A DNA stretch of 64,000 bases from Salvator merianae (taxonomy: Eukaryota > Chordata > Lepidosauria > Squamata > Teiidae), in NCBI GenBank assembly GCA_003586115.2, contig QVOM02000126.1:52994608-53058607 (forward strand). Direction: 5' to 3'. Positions within the stretch are counted from its first letter, which is position 1. Each line of letters starts with the position of its first letter. Below are positions 24,936-37,310 of the stretch, in pieces. Under the pieces are notes generated by a model. The model was not told the origin of the DNA, ran no database searches, and saw only the letters and a program-made list of their open reading frames with translations. The position numbers were made by a program, and so were the translations under genes.

Positions 24936-27598
24936 TTTGAATTTTACCAAATCACATACCACCTGGATGCTTCTTGGAGCAGTGGGCAGCATGGTGTGGC
25001 ATGCCAATTGGCCTACAAGTAGCGCTGAGTCAGGATGCTCCACACCCTGAGCTTAGCACCTTATGTGGATGCACCACTTGCTCTGCCCTAAAGCTGGATC
25101 TGTGGACGGGGTGACTAGAATCCCAAATAGTGGTGACTTCCATGATTGTTCCTACATGGTTCTGTGTTCCCCTGTTCACAGTGAGACACTGACTGGCATG
25201 CTGTGAAGCTTGTCAGGGCTTCCACTGGCAGTTTTCAGATATTGCTCACAACTTCCAGCTCCTGCTCTGATATAAGGATGCCTTGAGAAGACTAACGTAA
25301 TTCTGATGGGAGAGGTTGTGAGAACTGGTGGGGTGGATGTCCATGTCATGTGTGAACAATTGGACATCCAGCATGTTTTGAGACCAGTATCAAAGCCATA
25401 TGTGGACATGGACCATTACAACTTTTTATGTCAGGTCTTACTTCTCCCTGATTAATTCAGATGACATTTTTGGAATACTAACTAATAGATTTATTTAGGG
25501 AAGATTGAGGCTGAAAGCATGGATAATTGAATGCAAGGTTATACATTCTGTCTGAGATAATAAAACATACACTAGACTCTGAAAATACACTTACCTAATT
25601 TAAACTATAATACTAATTTCTAGGCAAATGCTTTTAATGTGTTAGTGCAAAGTGCTTAAACACACGGTGTTGAACAAAAGCTTTCTCTATTTGCTCTTGT
25701 AATTGCTATATTTAAATTCAGTATTTCAATTTAAAAGAGATGATCCAATGGAAAACAGAAGCTGTAAAATATGAAATAAAGCAGATTGAAAGAGTTAACG
25801 CTAAAATCATGTACGCTGCTTTTGTGGCTAATTTCAACATGAAAGATGATTTTCTCAGCAAATTTTGCTCATGCAGGAAGCAGCACCTTATTTTCAGGTA
25901 TAGTTTTTCTCTACATTTGTTTATGTTTCTGTTCCCCAAGTCATGTCTGCAATAAGATTAATCATGTTTTCAAGAAAGTACATGTGAACTCCTATCCATA
26001 CTTCCATTTTTAATTTTATTATCACTTCTGCTCTGAGAGTTATACACATAATGTTTCCGATATTAGTATGCTACATCAAAGCTGCTATTTCAAGCCCAAG
26101 GAATTCATTAAATGTGTTTCCATAAGAGATATATTTGTCTAGACATGATTTAGTTTGCCTTAAATTAAATCAACCATTGAAGGATCTTCCACACTAATAA
26201 AACGAAGATTCAGCTGAGTTCATCTGCTTGCCAATTTTTTGAGAAAAAGCCAAAATATTCAAGGCAGCTACCGTAAGGACATCCTCTACCCAAAGGCAAA
26301 AAAACAAAAACAGAACACAGTGTTATACAAATTAGAAATAATTCCAGCATCTCTTTTAAAAAATAACCTTGGACAACTGTTTGACAACAATACTCTCTTC
26401 ATTTTGGAGAGACTGCAGACCTTAATGGGCCTCAACCCAGGCATACTGGCAACCATTCAAATCTTCATGCCGCTACTTTGCCTCTGGCTTATTTCATACT
26501 TCACAGAGAACCCCTAAACCTTTAAATTATGCTTTAATTCTGCTAACTGGCAGCTTAATATAGGAAAATAAATTTGTAATGGCATGAGTCTCATTTCCAC
26601 TTCTAAACAAAAGAATACATGGATTCCCGTATGTGTATGTTTATTTTAATTGCTCATTTGAAAGAGTTTGATCCAAAATACTAGAGGGCAATCTAGTTTA
26701 AGAATTTGTAAGCAATCCTCTTGCCCCAAGAACAGAGAGGAAGTAGACTTGGTGTCATCATTGGCTTCCTTCCCTAACTTCAATCTCAAAACAATATGTA
26801 AAAGGCCTGTATCAGATCACTAAATATCTAACAATATGATAAAGTTAATTCTTTTTACATCCTGAAGAATAGTTTTCACAATCTCTTGAAAATGCATTAG
26901 GCCCTTCCAAAATTTCAAGTACAGAGCAAACACATTCAGCTTGACTCATATTTGAGAGCTTCACATCATCAGCAGAGGGGGGAAAGAACACCAGTCTAAA
27001 CTTGTTGTTAAAATAGCAACACGCACACCTCCCTCTCAAGCTTCTGTCATCTGACTGATCCAACATTGTACCCTTCAGGAGAAAAAAAAAAAGCTGTCTT
27101 AAAAATAAGAACAAATGTGGATGAGAACAGAATAAAATTATTTATTCATTAACACATTTGAAAGAACTCTGAACAGCACTTTGTGTACTCTCTATCCAGG
27201 AAACTGGAATTCTGTGCCCAGATCTAGGCAAACTGATCCTCCTTCCAAAAATACAGTTTTGTATGAATTGAAGTTTCCTTTCAAAGATCAGCAGAACATA
27301 AAAGAGGACAGCTGCTGGAAGGATACAAGAGATGGAGAGGATGATTCTATGTCTTTGGGACAGACTGGAATAGGAGCTAGATAAGAGATACCTGCCTTCT
27401 TTGGTGGGCTTTGCATGGAATGGGGTCCAAAGATCTTGCAGATTCCTGTAATTTCTGCTCCAAATTCCACTTCGGGGTTTATAGGGAAGCTACATGTGGC
27501 AACAAACCCTTCTCTGTAGGCCCCCCAGCTTTGGAATAGCATTCCAGCAGAGGTATGCCAGGCACCAACTTTATATCGTTTTCGGCACCTGAACCTTT

Positions 27599-28026
27599 GG
27601 CCTTTTCACACTTTCCACCTTGGAATGTTCGCAATTGAACATTCCAAGATGGAACCGTCCTCACAGTGTGGCGGCCATCCACACTGCAAGTGCTGGAACA
27701 TCCTGGAAACGGGTGTCCAACATTCACAGTGTGAATGCTGACCTCCAGCTATGACAGCGGACAGGGAAACGTCTAGTCACTACCATGGTGACAGGGGACA
27801 TGCAGCACAACTGTGCAGCCACAGTTGCACAGCATTCGCACCCGAAAGTAGATGTGAATGCTGCATAATGGGAGCAGTCCAGCTGTTCCCAGTTCAGCTG
27901 TTCCATGGCTAGTAGCAACTGGGAGTGGCTGGAGCCTGCTCCCAATCACTAGAGCCTTTGTGTAGTGCAGACACACTTCACTAATGAGTGTGTAAATGCT
28001 CACTAATGAAAAGTGTGAACAGACCC
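27599..28026. mobile_element. Non-autonomous DNA transposon (family of 59478-59862)
   Basis: The left end is GGCCTTTTCACACTTTCC and the reverse-complemented right end GGGTCTGTTCACACTTTTC. Interior blocks CCACCTTGGAATGTTC, CATTCCAAGATGGAAC, CAGTGTGAATGCTGAC and GTAGATGTGAATGCT match the TAA-flanked copy at 59478. No clear target duplication remains. Confidence 0.75.
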
Positions 28027-28107
28027 ACTGATTCTTAGTTCCTATGAATGTAGTCTTGCCAGGGTGGTAGGGAGGGAAGTTGGATGAGTATTTAAAATCT
28101 TTTTTTG

Positions 28108-28190
28108 TTTGTTTTATCCTATCTTATGACTTTCTCTGGGACCTCTGGGCGAAAGGTAGGATACAAGTGTCATAAATAAATAAATTGCTG
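28108..28190 (+). repeat. LINE/SINE 3' tail fragment
   Basis: GACCTCTGGGCGAAAGGTAG followed by ATACAAGTGTCATAAATAAATAAATT is the sense-orientation tail of the repeat class described at 9125-9215. A second, inverted tail lies close by at 28353-28450. Confidence 0.55.
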
Positions 28191-28352
28191 GGAAAACACC
28201 TAAGGCAGTTTTCTCATTGGAGGAGTTTCTCTGAGAGTTAGAAAGGACAAAAACTCCTCTAGCGCTTGGGGTGCATTTAACCCCACCTTTCAAAGATAAA
28301 TGCTGCACTGAAAATCCTTCCGGTCTGCAGTGCATGGTGTGCCAAATATCTG

Positions 28353-28450
28353 CAAGAAGATTTATTTACTTACTTACTTTCACTTGTATCCTGCCCTTCA
28401 TGCAAAGGTCCCAAGGCAGGTAACAACGCTTAGTCAAAACACCTGTGCCG
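28353..28450 (-). repeat. LINE/SINE 3' tail fragment, inverted
   Basis: TTTATTTACTTACTTACTTT followed by TGTATCCTGCCCTTCATGC and AAGGTCCCAAGGCAGG is the inverted tail of the same repeat class. Confidence 0.5.
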
Positions 28451-30109
28451 CCACTTTCACTGTTTGGTTGACTCCTCTGTTCTTTTTTTTGTCCCCTGCC
28501 TCCCCATTCTTGCTCCCCTCCATTTCTGTGTTAAAGATGAGTCCCCCCGGAGCCACAGAGGAAGTCTTCCTCTGTTTGGCCACTCAACTGGATGCAGAAG
28601 TGATGGATCAGGCAGCTTTGTGCTACCAGTTCTTGGGATCATCAGCAATGCCCTGCTGAAGTACACACAGCTGGAGTTTCAGGACACTCAAAAGGTAATG
28701 GGATCTTGTGGTCCTACATCTGTTACAGAGCAACACAGGAACAAGCATGTTTGACTGTGCTACTCCCCTTTGGTATTTATAGCACATTAGAACATAGTCT
28801 TAGTCTTGATCCTAACCTGTGGCTTCTCCCCACTCCTCATATTTTGTGTTGCTCTCATTCTTTTTAATTACGTTATAACTGCAAACTGTTTGGCTATTTT
28901 TGTTTCATATTGGATTTTTATTCTATACTACTCTGGGCATCTTGTAAACCGCTTTGGACATCCACTCCCTCTGGTTTCCCTCAGGCAGTGAGAGAGTTCT
29001 TAGCAGCTTAGTGGCATAACAGAAATACTCAAGGGGACCAGTACAACGTTTGCAAGCTCTTCTCCAGATCGCTACTAAACACTTCCTACCTTTCATTGCA
29101 GCCATGAATGCTAGAACTCACTTGATTAAGATAATGGTTGCTTCGAGTGTCAGAACACTTTGCACAGTAGAAGAGCAGATCAGTGGAATTTGTAGAACTC
29201 TAGGTAAGAATAATCACTATATAATATTCAGTGGACATCTTTCAACCATTTACAGAAAAACAACCTTCCTGAATAACTTATGTCATGGGCAACAGCATTA
29301 TTATATTTGCCAAATAAATTATTCAGTAATAATTAACAGCATTAAACCAGAACTATGTAAAAGCACACACAAAAAAATTGTATATAGAAAATTTGGAATG
29401 TGATTTTTGCCTCTGTTCAGTCCAGTACTACATGAGGTAATAATGCCAAAGAAAGTAATTATTCCATTAGGGGACTCTGTCAAATTTATTTCTCACAGGT
29501 TATAGCACAATTTCACAATTATACAGTCAGAAAAATGCAGCTTCCCGTGTATAGCACAAAACTGTGCTATACAAGATTACTTTACACAAGTCACTATCAG
29601 TAATATAAGGTGACAGCTAAAGGAACCAGTGATTGCTTCTGGTTCCGTAATGTAATTTGCATCATGTGGTGGCATCCTGGCATGGAATTAGTACATTATA
29701 TGGAGGATGACAGTGTATATTTCTTTATACACCATCTGCCTCAATGCAGTGCAGTTGAATTTTTTCCTCTGTCATATATGTACTTCCCTAAAATCTGTGT
29801 TTCTGTAAATATATGTCCTTATAGTACTAAATCACAAAACATGAAGTACAGTTTCAAAGAATACTTGAATTCTGATTTGCACCTATTTTGCATATTTATA
29901 AGCAGATGAAACAAATTTCTTAACTGTCAAAGAGGCCTCCTTGCTGCTACCAGTACAACTTCCCTCTTACCATTACCACTAAGTTATGCTTTTTTTTATC
30001 ATGTGCATAGGGAATTTGAAAAGAAAGTAGCTATTTGGTAGTCATCTTGTATCTGGAGTGCCCAAAGAACTACAGCTAAGCAACATGGCACCAGAAGAAA
30101 GATATTTTG

Positions 30110-30392
30110 TAGTCGTTATTGTATGACCCCATGGACCACAGCATGCCAGACCCTTCTCTCTTCCACTGTCTCCCAAAGTCTGTCCAAGTTCATGTTTGTT
30201 GCTTCCAGGACACTTTCTATCCATCTCACCCCCTACCATCCCCTTCTTGTTTTACCTTCAATCTCTCCCAGCATCAGGATCTCTTCCAGTGAATCATGTC
30301 TTCTCATTATGTGGTCAAAGTATTTGAGCTTCAGTTTTAGCATTTGTCCTTCTAGTGTACAGTCGGGGTTGATTTCCTTTTAGAATTGACTG
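30110..30392 (-). pseudogene. BovB (RTE-type) LINE 3' fragment
   Basis: The plus strand carries the inverted 3' coding end of BovB: ACCCCATGGACCACAGCATG, GTCTGTCCAAGTTCATG, CACTTTCTATCCATCTCA, CCCAGCATCAGGATCTCTTC, GTGGTCAAAGTATTTGAGC and TTGATTTCCTTTTAGAAT. I recognise the order of these blocks from ruminant and squamate BovB. It is 5'-truncated, which is usual for such insertions, and not intact. BovB is abundant in squamates and famous for horizontal spread. Confidence 0.85.
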
Positions 30393-31010
30393 ACTTATGG
30401 ATGTGGCCAGAGAGGAACGTATTTCCGCCTTTGATGGGAATGTGATATTATAAAATTGTTCTGGAGAGATATTCAGAATAAAATTAACGAAATTCTAAAT
30501 ATAAATCTGAATTTATCACCTGATCTAGCTTTTTTTTTGAAGTGATGTCAGGGAGAATAAGGGCTGAAAAACAGTATTTATTTGAACAAATAATATCTGC
30601 AGCACAATCAACAATAGTATTGGGATGGAGGAAAAATATTAAATGGACATTGGATAACTGGTGTAGGTACCTAATAGAACAATATAGATTTGATAAAATG
30701 AGGGAAATAAAAGATTTAAAAGTCAAGGTATGACATTGCTTCCTAAGACAGAGGAACAATGAAAGTATTTATTGTGTTTTTCAATGAGACCCCAAGCACC
30801 TGAAGAACTGAGAGATGAAATAACAAGAAAAACTCTTTGGTCCAACTAAAATGAAAGGGAAGAAAGATTGAAGAACCAGTCTAGATATTATCAACCATTG
30901 TGCATACGGGGTAGATGGAGGAGCACTGGGGTTTTTTGGTTATATTTTGCTACTTCTTTTGATGTAAAAGAAATTTTAAAAAATAATAAAAAAAGAATTG
31001 TCTTGATTTG
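30393..31010 (+). pseudogene. L1-type LINE relic (ORF2 C-terminal end)
   Basis: In broken frames the plus strand reads like the last part of an L1 ORF2 protein: a histidine/tryptophan start (HMWP-like), FWRDIQNKINEILNINL followed by a stretch like LSPDLA, then interrupted sequence like KNIKWTLDNWCRYLIEQ. It ends in an A-rich tract near 30990. Stops and shifts rule out function. Confidence 0.65.
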
Positions 31011-31139
31011 ATTGAGGAAAGATATACAGGGAAAAGATTATACAAGAAAGGATAGTAGCATAACCCTTCACTACTTAACTATTCTTCGGCTGGTTCCTCA
31101 TCACAGCTGTTCAGAACAGCATACCTATCATCACTTTTT

Positions 31140-31319
31140 GGCCCTTTCTGCACTGGGCCTTATTCTGGATTATATCCAGGAATAAGGACCTTCTATCCAC
31201 ATGCTAGTGGGGAGTATGGCAGGCCCCACCCAGGGACTGCTGTAGTCTACACTAGCATGCAGACAGCAGGTCCCAGTTCTGGGATATAATCTGGAATAAG
31301 GCCTAGTGCAGAAAGGGCC
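31140..31319. mobile_element. 180-bp palindromic MITE
   Basis: Exactly 180 bp, beginning GGCCCTTTCTGCACTGGG and ending in the inverted match. The arms contain ATAAGGACCTTCTATCCAC and the mirrored TAGCATGCAGACAGCAGG. Flanks (TTT and AGT) do not match, so the target site has decayed or the ends were altered. Confidence 0.87.
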
Positions 31320-33429
31320 AGTCTCTTGATGCTTCCACCTTGCAGCTCACCACTTCTGTTAGCACTTTGGAGAAGTAGCAGTAATCCTTGGCAGACAAAT
31401 CAGTTGCAAAACATGCCACTTTGGGCTGAAGTGCTGGGCAATACCGGAGTTACTCAAAGAAATTAATATGTCAACACTGGTTCAAAGATGGGTTGTAAGG
31501 TATCCATTCCAGTACATTCTGAACAATGGGAGTCACTGGCAATTCCTATCCCATAATAAAGCACATACTAGCTCTGAGCACCACCACAGTGTATACTATA
31601 CTTTTTTTTCTCATCCATCCATGACAGGATATTCTGTTTTGCCCTCAAGTTCATTCTGAAGAAGAGATGTGAAAGATTAGATAGCAAAACATACTGTACT
31701 TTTTAACCATCTCCTCTGTTTATCCAGGAGATGGTAGAGATTTCTTCCTTGGAATGTATGAGTACATTGGTCATATCTAAAATATCCTATAGTGCATTTC
31801 TACAGTATGGTCATCATTTTCTCACGTGCAATAGGATTTACTTTGGGTGGACACAAGGGGAAATACAGAGAAATGGGATTGTAGCCACTAATTATTAGAC
31901 TTAGTACAACGGGATGACCATGGTTTGGGGAGATTAATTCTTTTCTCCAATTTTTTTTTTTCAGATGCTGGAGTAAACAGGTGCAATGCTGGACAGTGTA
32001 AACTTCTTTGCTTATTCCATAATTGGCCCATAATCTTCAGAAGGCTATTAATAAGGAATGGGGTTAAGCACCAGAGTAATACAATGCCAATGATCTACAC
32101 CAGGCCTTTTATTTATTTGTTTTAACAAAATCTGGTTACTGCCAGCAAACAGGAAACCCAACCATATTCCTTCCTTTCAAAAGTTTGCATTTACAAAGGT
32201 GGTTGACCAGTGATGACAGATTTGCACAGGTTAGTTACAGAGTTCCTTGGATGAGTACTGGTTTTATTTAATGCTTTCATTTTCAAGGCATATAACACCT
32301 TTTTAGCTCTTCCAGAAGAGTGTCAAACTTACTGCTGGAAGCAGACAAGGGTTATCGAGTTTTAAACCTGCAGAATTTGAAAATTACTTTCATTACACTT
32401 TCTTTTCCTCAGCAGACATTCTTTCTATCTTTCTTTAGCAGCTCAGATAGGGGAGAAATGCTTGAACTTTTTTCAGGCAATATAGGTCACATGAATAAAA
32501 TGCAGAGGTCAGAGCAACTCCAGTGTGCTAAAGACTAATTAGACAACCTCTCTCCTTTAATTTCTGTTGCTGAACTAAGTATGAGTCATCGTGATTCAGT
32601 TCACACTTGACTTTAATCCTCCATCAGTGTTTTGGTGGGGCGAAATTAGTGTGATGAAATGAAACTGAAGACAGTAAATTTACACTACTTGAGAAGTGGC
32701 AGGTGACATTTACCAGTCAGTGACTTCCCATGTCATGATTGATATCCAGCTATAAAACAAGCGAATACTGCTGTGGAAAAAAGGAAGTCTAACTCATCTG
32801 TGTCAAGCAGGTCATGATAGGCTGCTTGCTAGGCAACTACGGCGCAAAAGCGCAGTTGACTGCAGGAGTCTTTGCTTGCTGACGGACTTCCCTCCTTGAG
32901 CATAAAGACAGCACGCTTCACAACCCAACAAGATGTATAATAATACTAAGCAATGATGTGTTAAATTGAGAAACTTCCAGCTTGAATGCCACAAGCCTCA
33001 CTGTGATTTAAATGATCTGTGCTTACCTTTCTCTGTCACTTTAATTTAAGTTATTGCTTCTGGAATAACTTACTAAAATCATGCGTTTTAAAGTTTCAGT
33101 GATATCAGCTCTTGTCATTTCAAATATGAACGTATAAATTCCTAATCAGACACCATGGAGTTCATAAATATAAATGTAGGTATTTAGAACAAGTAGTAAG
33201 CTAAATTCAAAGCGACATGGACAAGGATATACCAGTTTATAAAATCATCAAGATTAAGGAGAAAAAGGTATAGTACTAAATGATTGGGACATTAGAAGAG
33301 TTGGAGGCTTCTGTTATGCTTGCCTACAAATCTTTGCCAATTTGCACTGAAATCAAGTAAATCACCTTCTAGAGAAGCCCTGGGGATAAATGCTACTCAA
33401 TTCAAACCATGTGTTAGGGCAATCCTGGG

Positions 33430-33760
33430 CTCTTACCTTGTCTGCCGCCTCTTTGTGTTCTTGTTTCTGTTCCAAAATACCTGGATGTTAGCAAGTGCCT
33501 GCCTACTTTCCTTTGTTTTTTTCCAACATGTGCTAATGTCTGGGTATTTTGCAAGAGGAACAAACATGAAGGGATGGCAGATGGAGGTAAGCAATTGCTA
33601 TTACGTTGCTGTTGTTGCTGGATTTCCTGTAATATCATTATTTTGGGATATTGCCTCCATATCCCAGTACTGTATTGAGACCACCATGGACATGTGTGGC
33701 AATTGCAATACAGTCCTGTGGGAATTGGTGGGTTTTACCCATGTCTGGAGGCACTCTTTG
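33430..33760. mobile_element. Inverted-repeat element (TGCCTCCAGATG family), copy 2
   Basis: The block at 33432-33500 (CTTACCTTGTCTGCC..AATACCTGGATGTTAGC) aligns with 20188-20255, and the right end has ATGTCTGGAGGCAC as in copy 1. The left end is not clear. A 187-codon open stretch crosses this repeat (33320-33883) and shows no family features. Confidence 0.45.
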
Positions 33761-34396
33761 AGTGTGCATTGTTTGAATCCATGCATACCTGCATCAGTGT
33801 GCAGTTTATGCATGGCATCTAAGACCTGTTTCCTTGTTACTTTTAGTATGGGAAAGGAATGCAGACATCAGGGTGAATGGTAGGAGGCCACTCAAGGTCC
33901 AGAGAAGATTGAAATAGTGATTCCTTTGCTATTAGAAGTTGATCTCTGTAATCCATGGCAAACCAGCCTTACTTGTACATCTTATCAAAGCCTGCTTTGC
34001 TGCAGTTTGCATACATCAAGGACCAACAGCAAATTGCCTTGAGGTCCCATGTGCTAGTTGCAGCTGATGAAGCTTCTGCCATCTAATCTTGCTTTTCCCA
34101 TAAGCCCCAGACCAAAGAGAATGGCTGTATAGGGCAGAATTTCCAAATTCTGAAATCCTCATTATTCCTTTTTAAATTAAAAAAAAGCTGCGTCATCAAG
34201 GTAGGCTTCATGTGCTGGTCTTTCACTGAGTTGGGACTGGACTGTTTTTATTACTTGTCAGAGATGATAGATAGAGAGTTATTTAGAGAAAAGATAAGGC
34301 TGCGAAGGAGCTAAAAATACACATTATTGTCTCATGAAAACTCTCAGCCCCGTACAAATGTGTAATAATCTCATGCAACTTCTGACTACCAATTCT

Positions 34397-34560
34397 GACT
34401 ATTTATTTATTCATTTATTTATCGCATTTATAGCCTGTCTTCTACCCTAAGGTCTCAGGGCGGGTTACAGCACTCCAAACAGGTAAAACAAAATTTAAAA
34501 CAAATTAAAAACTGTGTAGGTTATAAAGCCATTCTCATCATTGACCTTTTCATGGCTTTC
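34397..34560. repeat. LINE 3'-end-type repeat, inverted tail
   Basis: ATTTATTTATTCATTTATTT is followed by CGCATTTATAGCCTGTCTTC and CTAAGGTCTCAGGGCGGG, the inverted tail of the repeat class noted at 9125-9215. Confidence 0.55.
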
Positions 34561-35199
34561 AAAGCTTTAATGGTTGGTTTCTAGGGTGACAGCCAGACAT
34601 GGACTCCAACATTGTCTGTCATTGCCATTCCTAAATGATTGTTCAAGGATATTTTTGAACTAAATACAAAATTGCAAAACGTGACAGTAACAGATTCTAA
34701 AGGACAACACAATTGTTCTTTCATATTAGGTCAACAGTTCGGTAGGCTGTATTTGCCACTTTAAAGCAATTCTATCGTACTTCAGACTATCTGCACAAAC
34801 CGCTTCCACATGAAAATGAGCTTGTTTTGATTCTGCTTATTTAATCATCGCTACTCTTTTCATACTCTCCCCCTCACACACAGATTTTCCCTCCCTACAA
34901 CCCACCTTCAGAGAAGATTCTTTTCAGGGAACTGCTAGATTGCACTTTTGCACCACGCAATGATAAATAACTCACCTTCCCCACCCCCTGTTATCTGCCC
35001 GCTACTCTGAAATTATACCTCTCCCTATTAAAAACACAAGGGTGATGCTATCAAAAGTTAAAGATCAGAAACATCAGACTTATAAATGTGAAGTGCAATT
35101 TCGTCTTAGACTGCCCTAACCATCATTATTTTGAAATAAAGAATTAAACAATGTGTTGTAAATCATTTACACTAATTTTTTTTTGCAGGATTCTTCCGT

Positions 35200-36180
35200 A
35201 ACCTGATTCATCTTTGCTGCTACAGAGACTATTATTCTTGATCATTAGCTAAACCAATCACAGACACTGATTTAACCAAGCTCTTCAGATAAAAGTGTAA
35301 AAAAGCAATCCTTTTCTCAAGGCTGTGCTAAATGCTTGGGGAAAATGGCATGACAAACTAATCCCTCTTCTTTCCCCGAAAATGCCCTTAACTGCTGTAC
35401 CTCCTCTTAAGACCACCACATTAAAGGCACAGCATTTTAGAGAGCTAGCAACTGCTGATATCACAAGCCTGCAGGACTTATTTACCTTGGCCTGGGAACC
35501 ATGCTTGATACAGGACCTCCAATCAAATCTGGATTCATCCAAGCTCCCCTGGATAATGACCCACTCTCTTAGTGCAAATCTTTCGTCTGTAACAGTCACA
35601 CAAGCAATCAAAAAGCCTCCAACACTGCAGGAAAGTAATGTGAAACACTTCACCACTACTTCAGCAGGGCTGGTTTCCTATCTATAGAAACTTCGGGCAA
35701 ATCTCACCTCTGGAGAACTAACAAGCCTCAAAGCAATTTGGGAATCTGACCTGCAAGTACAAATCTCTCCAAAAAGTTGCAGCTGGGCACTTATAATGAA
35801 TCTACACAAAATCAAAGCAACCAAATCCAAAGCAACAAAAGCTGCTACAACAGTGGTACATCACCCCTGAATAACTTGCCTACATAACCACCTTTTTCCA
35901 ACGTTGGCAGCAATATGGTCACAAAGAAACATGCATACATCTATGGTGGTCATGTCCAGTTACACAAGCCTTTTGGATCTCTATACACAAGACTATGGAA
36001 TTTTATTATTAAAGATTATTTTCCATTCACTCCAGAACTTTTTCTCTTCACCATATACACAGATGGATATAAAAACCTTCCCATCAAGCCCCTTCTTAGC
36101 TTTCTGTCACTATTGATAGGAGCAACAGAAAATCATTTTAAAATAATGGCACCATAAAATCTGGGACATGGCTGTCACTG
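35200..36180 (+). pseudogene. L1-type LINE relic (ORF2 C-terminal domain)
   Basis: An open stretch at 35325-35687 reads NAWGKWHDKLIPLLSPKMP, then LQDLFTLAWEPCLIQDLQSN and LPWIMTHSLSAN, resembling the region after the reverse transcriptase in L1-type ORF2. Further right a second frame reads HIYGGHVQLHKPFGSLYTRL and DYFPFTPELFLF, corresponding to the cysteine/histidine segment (usually H-WW-CP) with changed residues. Frameshifts and stops show it is dead. Confidence 0.6.
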
Positions 36181-36189
36181 AATTTATAA

Positions 36190-37310
36190 CTGAACATAAG
36201 AACATAAGAAAATAAGAGGAGCTGGATTAGGTCACAGCCCATCTAGTCCAGCATCCTGTCTCACACATTAGCCCACAAATCGCTTCTGGGCATTTTCAAG
36301 CAGAATAAAAAGGCAAACTATTCACCTGCTCTCAGCTCCCTGCAAATGGCCTTTAGAGGGATTCTACCTGTTTCTCCACCTTGGAGTCAGTACCTAGGTA
36401 TCCACTGTAGTAGTCATTGGGCATTCTCGCACTGAGCGAGTGAAATGTTCCTGTCCGTTCACTGGAACGGGGCTTTCGCACTGCCGCTGCCGCGCACCTC
36501 ACCCGATCCGAACCACATCGTACCCGATTCGTACCTGATCCTGGGTAAGGTTAGACAAGTAAAAGCTTGTCTTCATTCTGACCTGCGCGATGGAGCGAAG
36601 ATCGGGCACGGTGCTTTCGCACTCCCGTCGGCATTTGAAATGGCAGCCAGGCGCGGCTGGCGCGGCTGCGCATGCATGGTCCACTGCTTCGTGCCCGGGA
36701 TGGCCCTTTGGGCATGGCAGCCTAGCTGCCGTTACGAAGCCGGCTCCGTAAGGAGCCCTCTGGTTACGAAGCGGAGCTCGATGGTACGGAGTGTGGCACC
36801 GAACTAGCAGATGCCATTCACACTGTTCCCTCTGCTGGTCGGCTTCGGGTCCGTTCTTCTGGCTGGGAGTGCGAATGGCAGCCAGCGTTCTCCAACCCCT
36901 CCGGTCCAAAGCCAACTACTGGGAACGGACTATGGAGCTCAGTGCAAAAAGGTCCACTGATACAGTCATTGAATTTGTCCAATTCATTCTTAAAGCTATC
37001 TGGTCTGATTGTTGTCACCACATCTTCTGGTAGTAAATTCCATAGACCAATAACTCTCTGGGTGAAAAAATACCTCCCTTGTCAGTCCTAACTCTCTTGT
37101 CCATCAGTTCCATACAGTGCTCCCTGGTTCTAGTATTGAGCGATGGAGAAAAGAGTTTTTCTCTAGCCACCTTTTCCATACCATGCATGATTTTATATAG
37201 TTCAATAGGGTCCCCTCTTAAATGCCATCTTTCAAGGTTGAAGAGGCCAAGACGTTGCAGCCTGATTTCGTTCAACTGCACAAGTCTTGCATAACAGTGG
37301 TGACACAGTA
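36190..37310 (-). pseudogene. LINE relic (RT C-terminal end plus 3' UTR), split by a transposon
   Basis: Minus-strand translation from about 37300 gives RLQRLGLFNLERWHLRGDPI, ELYKIMHGMEK, LFSPSLNTRTREHCMELM and, after a frameshift, FKNELDKF, a highly conserved order at the C-terminus of CR1/L2-type and related reverse transcriptases. The 3' UTR continues at 36418-36190 and ends with repeated AACATAAG units. The element at 36419-36955 interrupts it. Function is lost. Confidence 0.8.
36419..36955. mobile_element. CpG-rich DNA transposon inserted in a LINE, 537 bp
   Basis: The left end is GGGCATTCTCGCACTGAGC and the reverse-complemented right end GGACCTTTTTGCACTGAGC, an inverted repeat of about 19 bp. 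The flanks are ATT (36416-36418) and ACT (36956-36958). On the LINE strand these are AGT and AAT, and joining the LINE across the gap restores the family phrase ATCARTGRCTACTA with one copy of that triplet. CpG content is the highest in the window. A 138-codon open stretch inside is not recognised and probably arises by chance. Confidence 0.82.

Noticed and set aside
24990..25420. Possible further transposon of the shared-end group
   Set aside because: Composition is similar, but no terminal motif or duplication could be found.
33320..33883. 187-codon open stretch on the plus strand
   Set aside because: It crosses an inverted-repeat element (33430-33760), has a Cys/Phe/Val-rich chance-like composition and shows no known domain or splice context.
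36499..36915. 138-codon open stretch on the minus strand and 120-codon stretch on the plus strand
   Set aside because: Both lie within the CpG-rich transposon 36419-36955; high GC reduces stop codons, and neither reads like a transposase.
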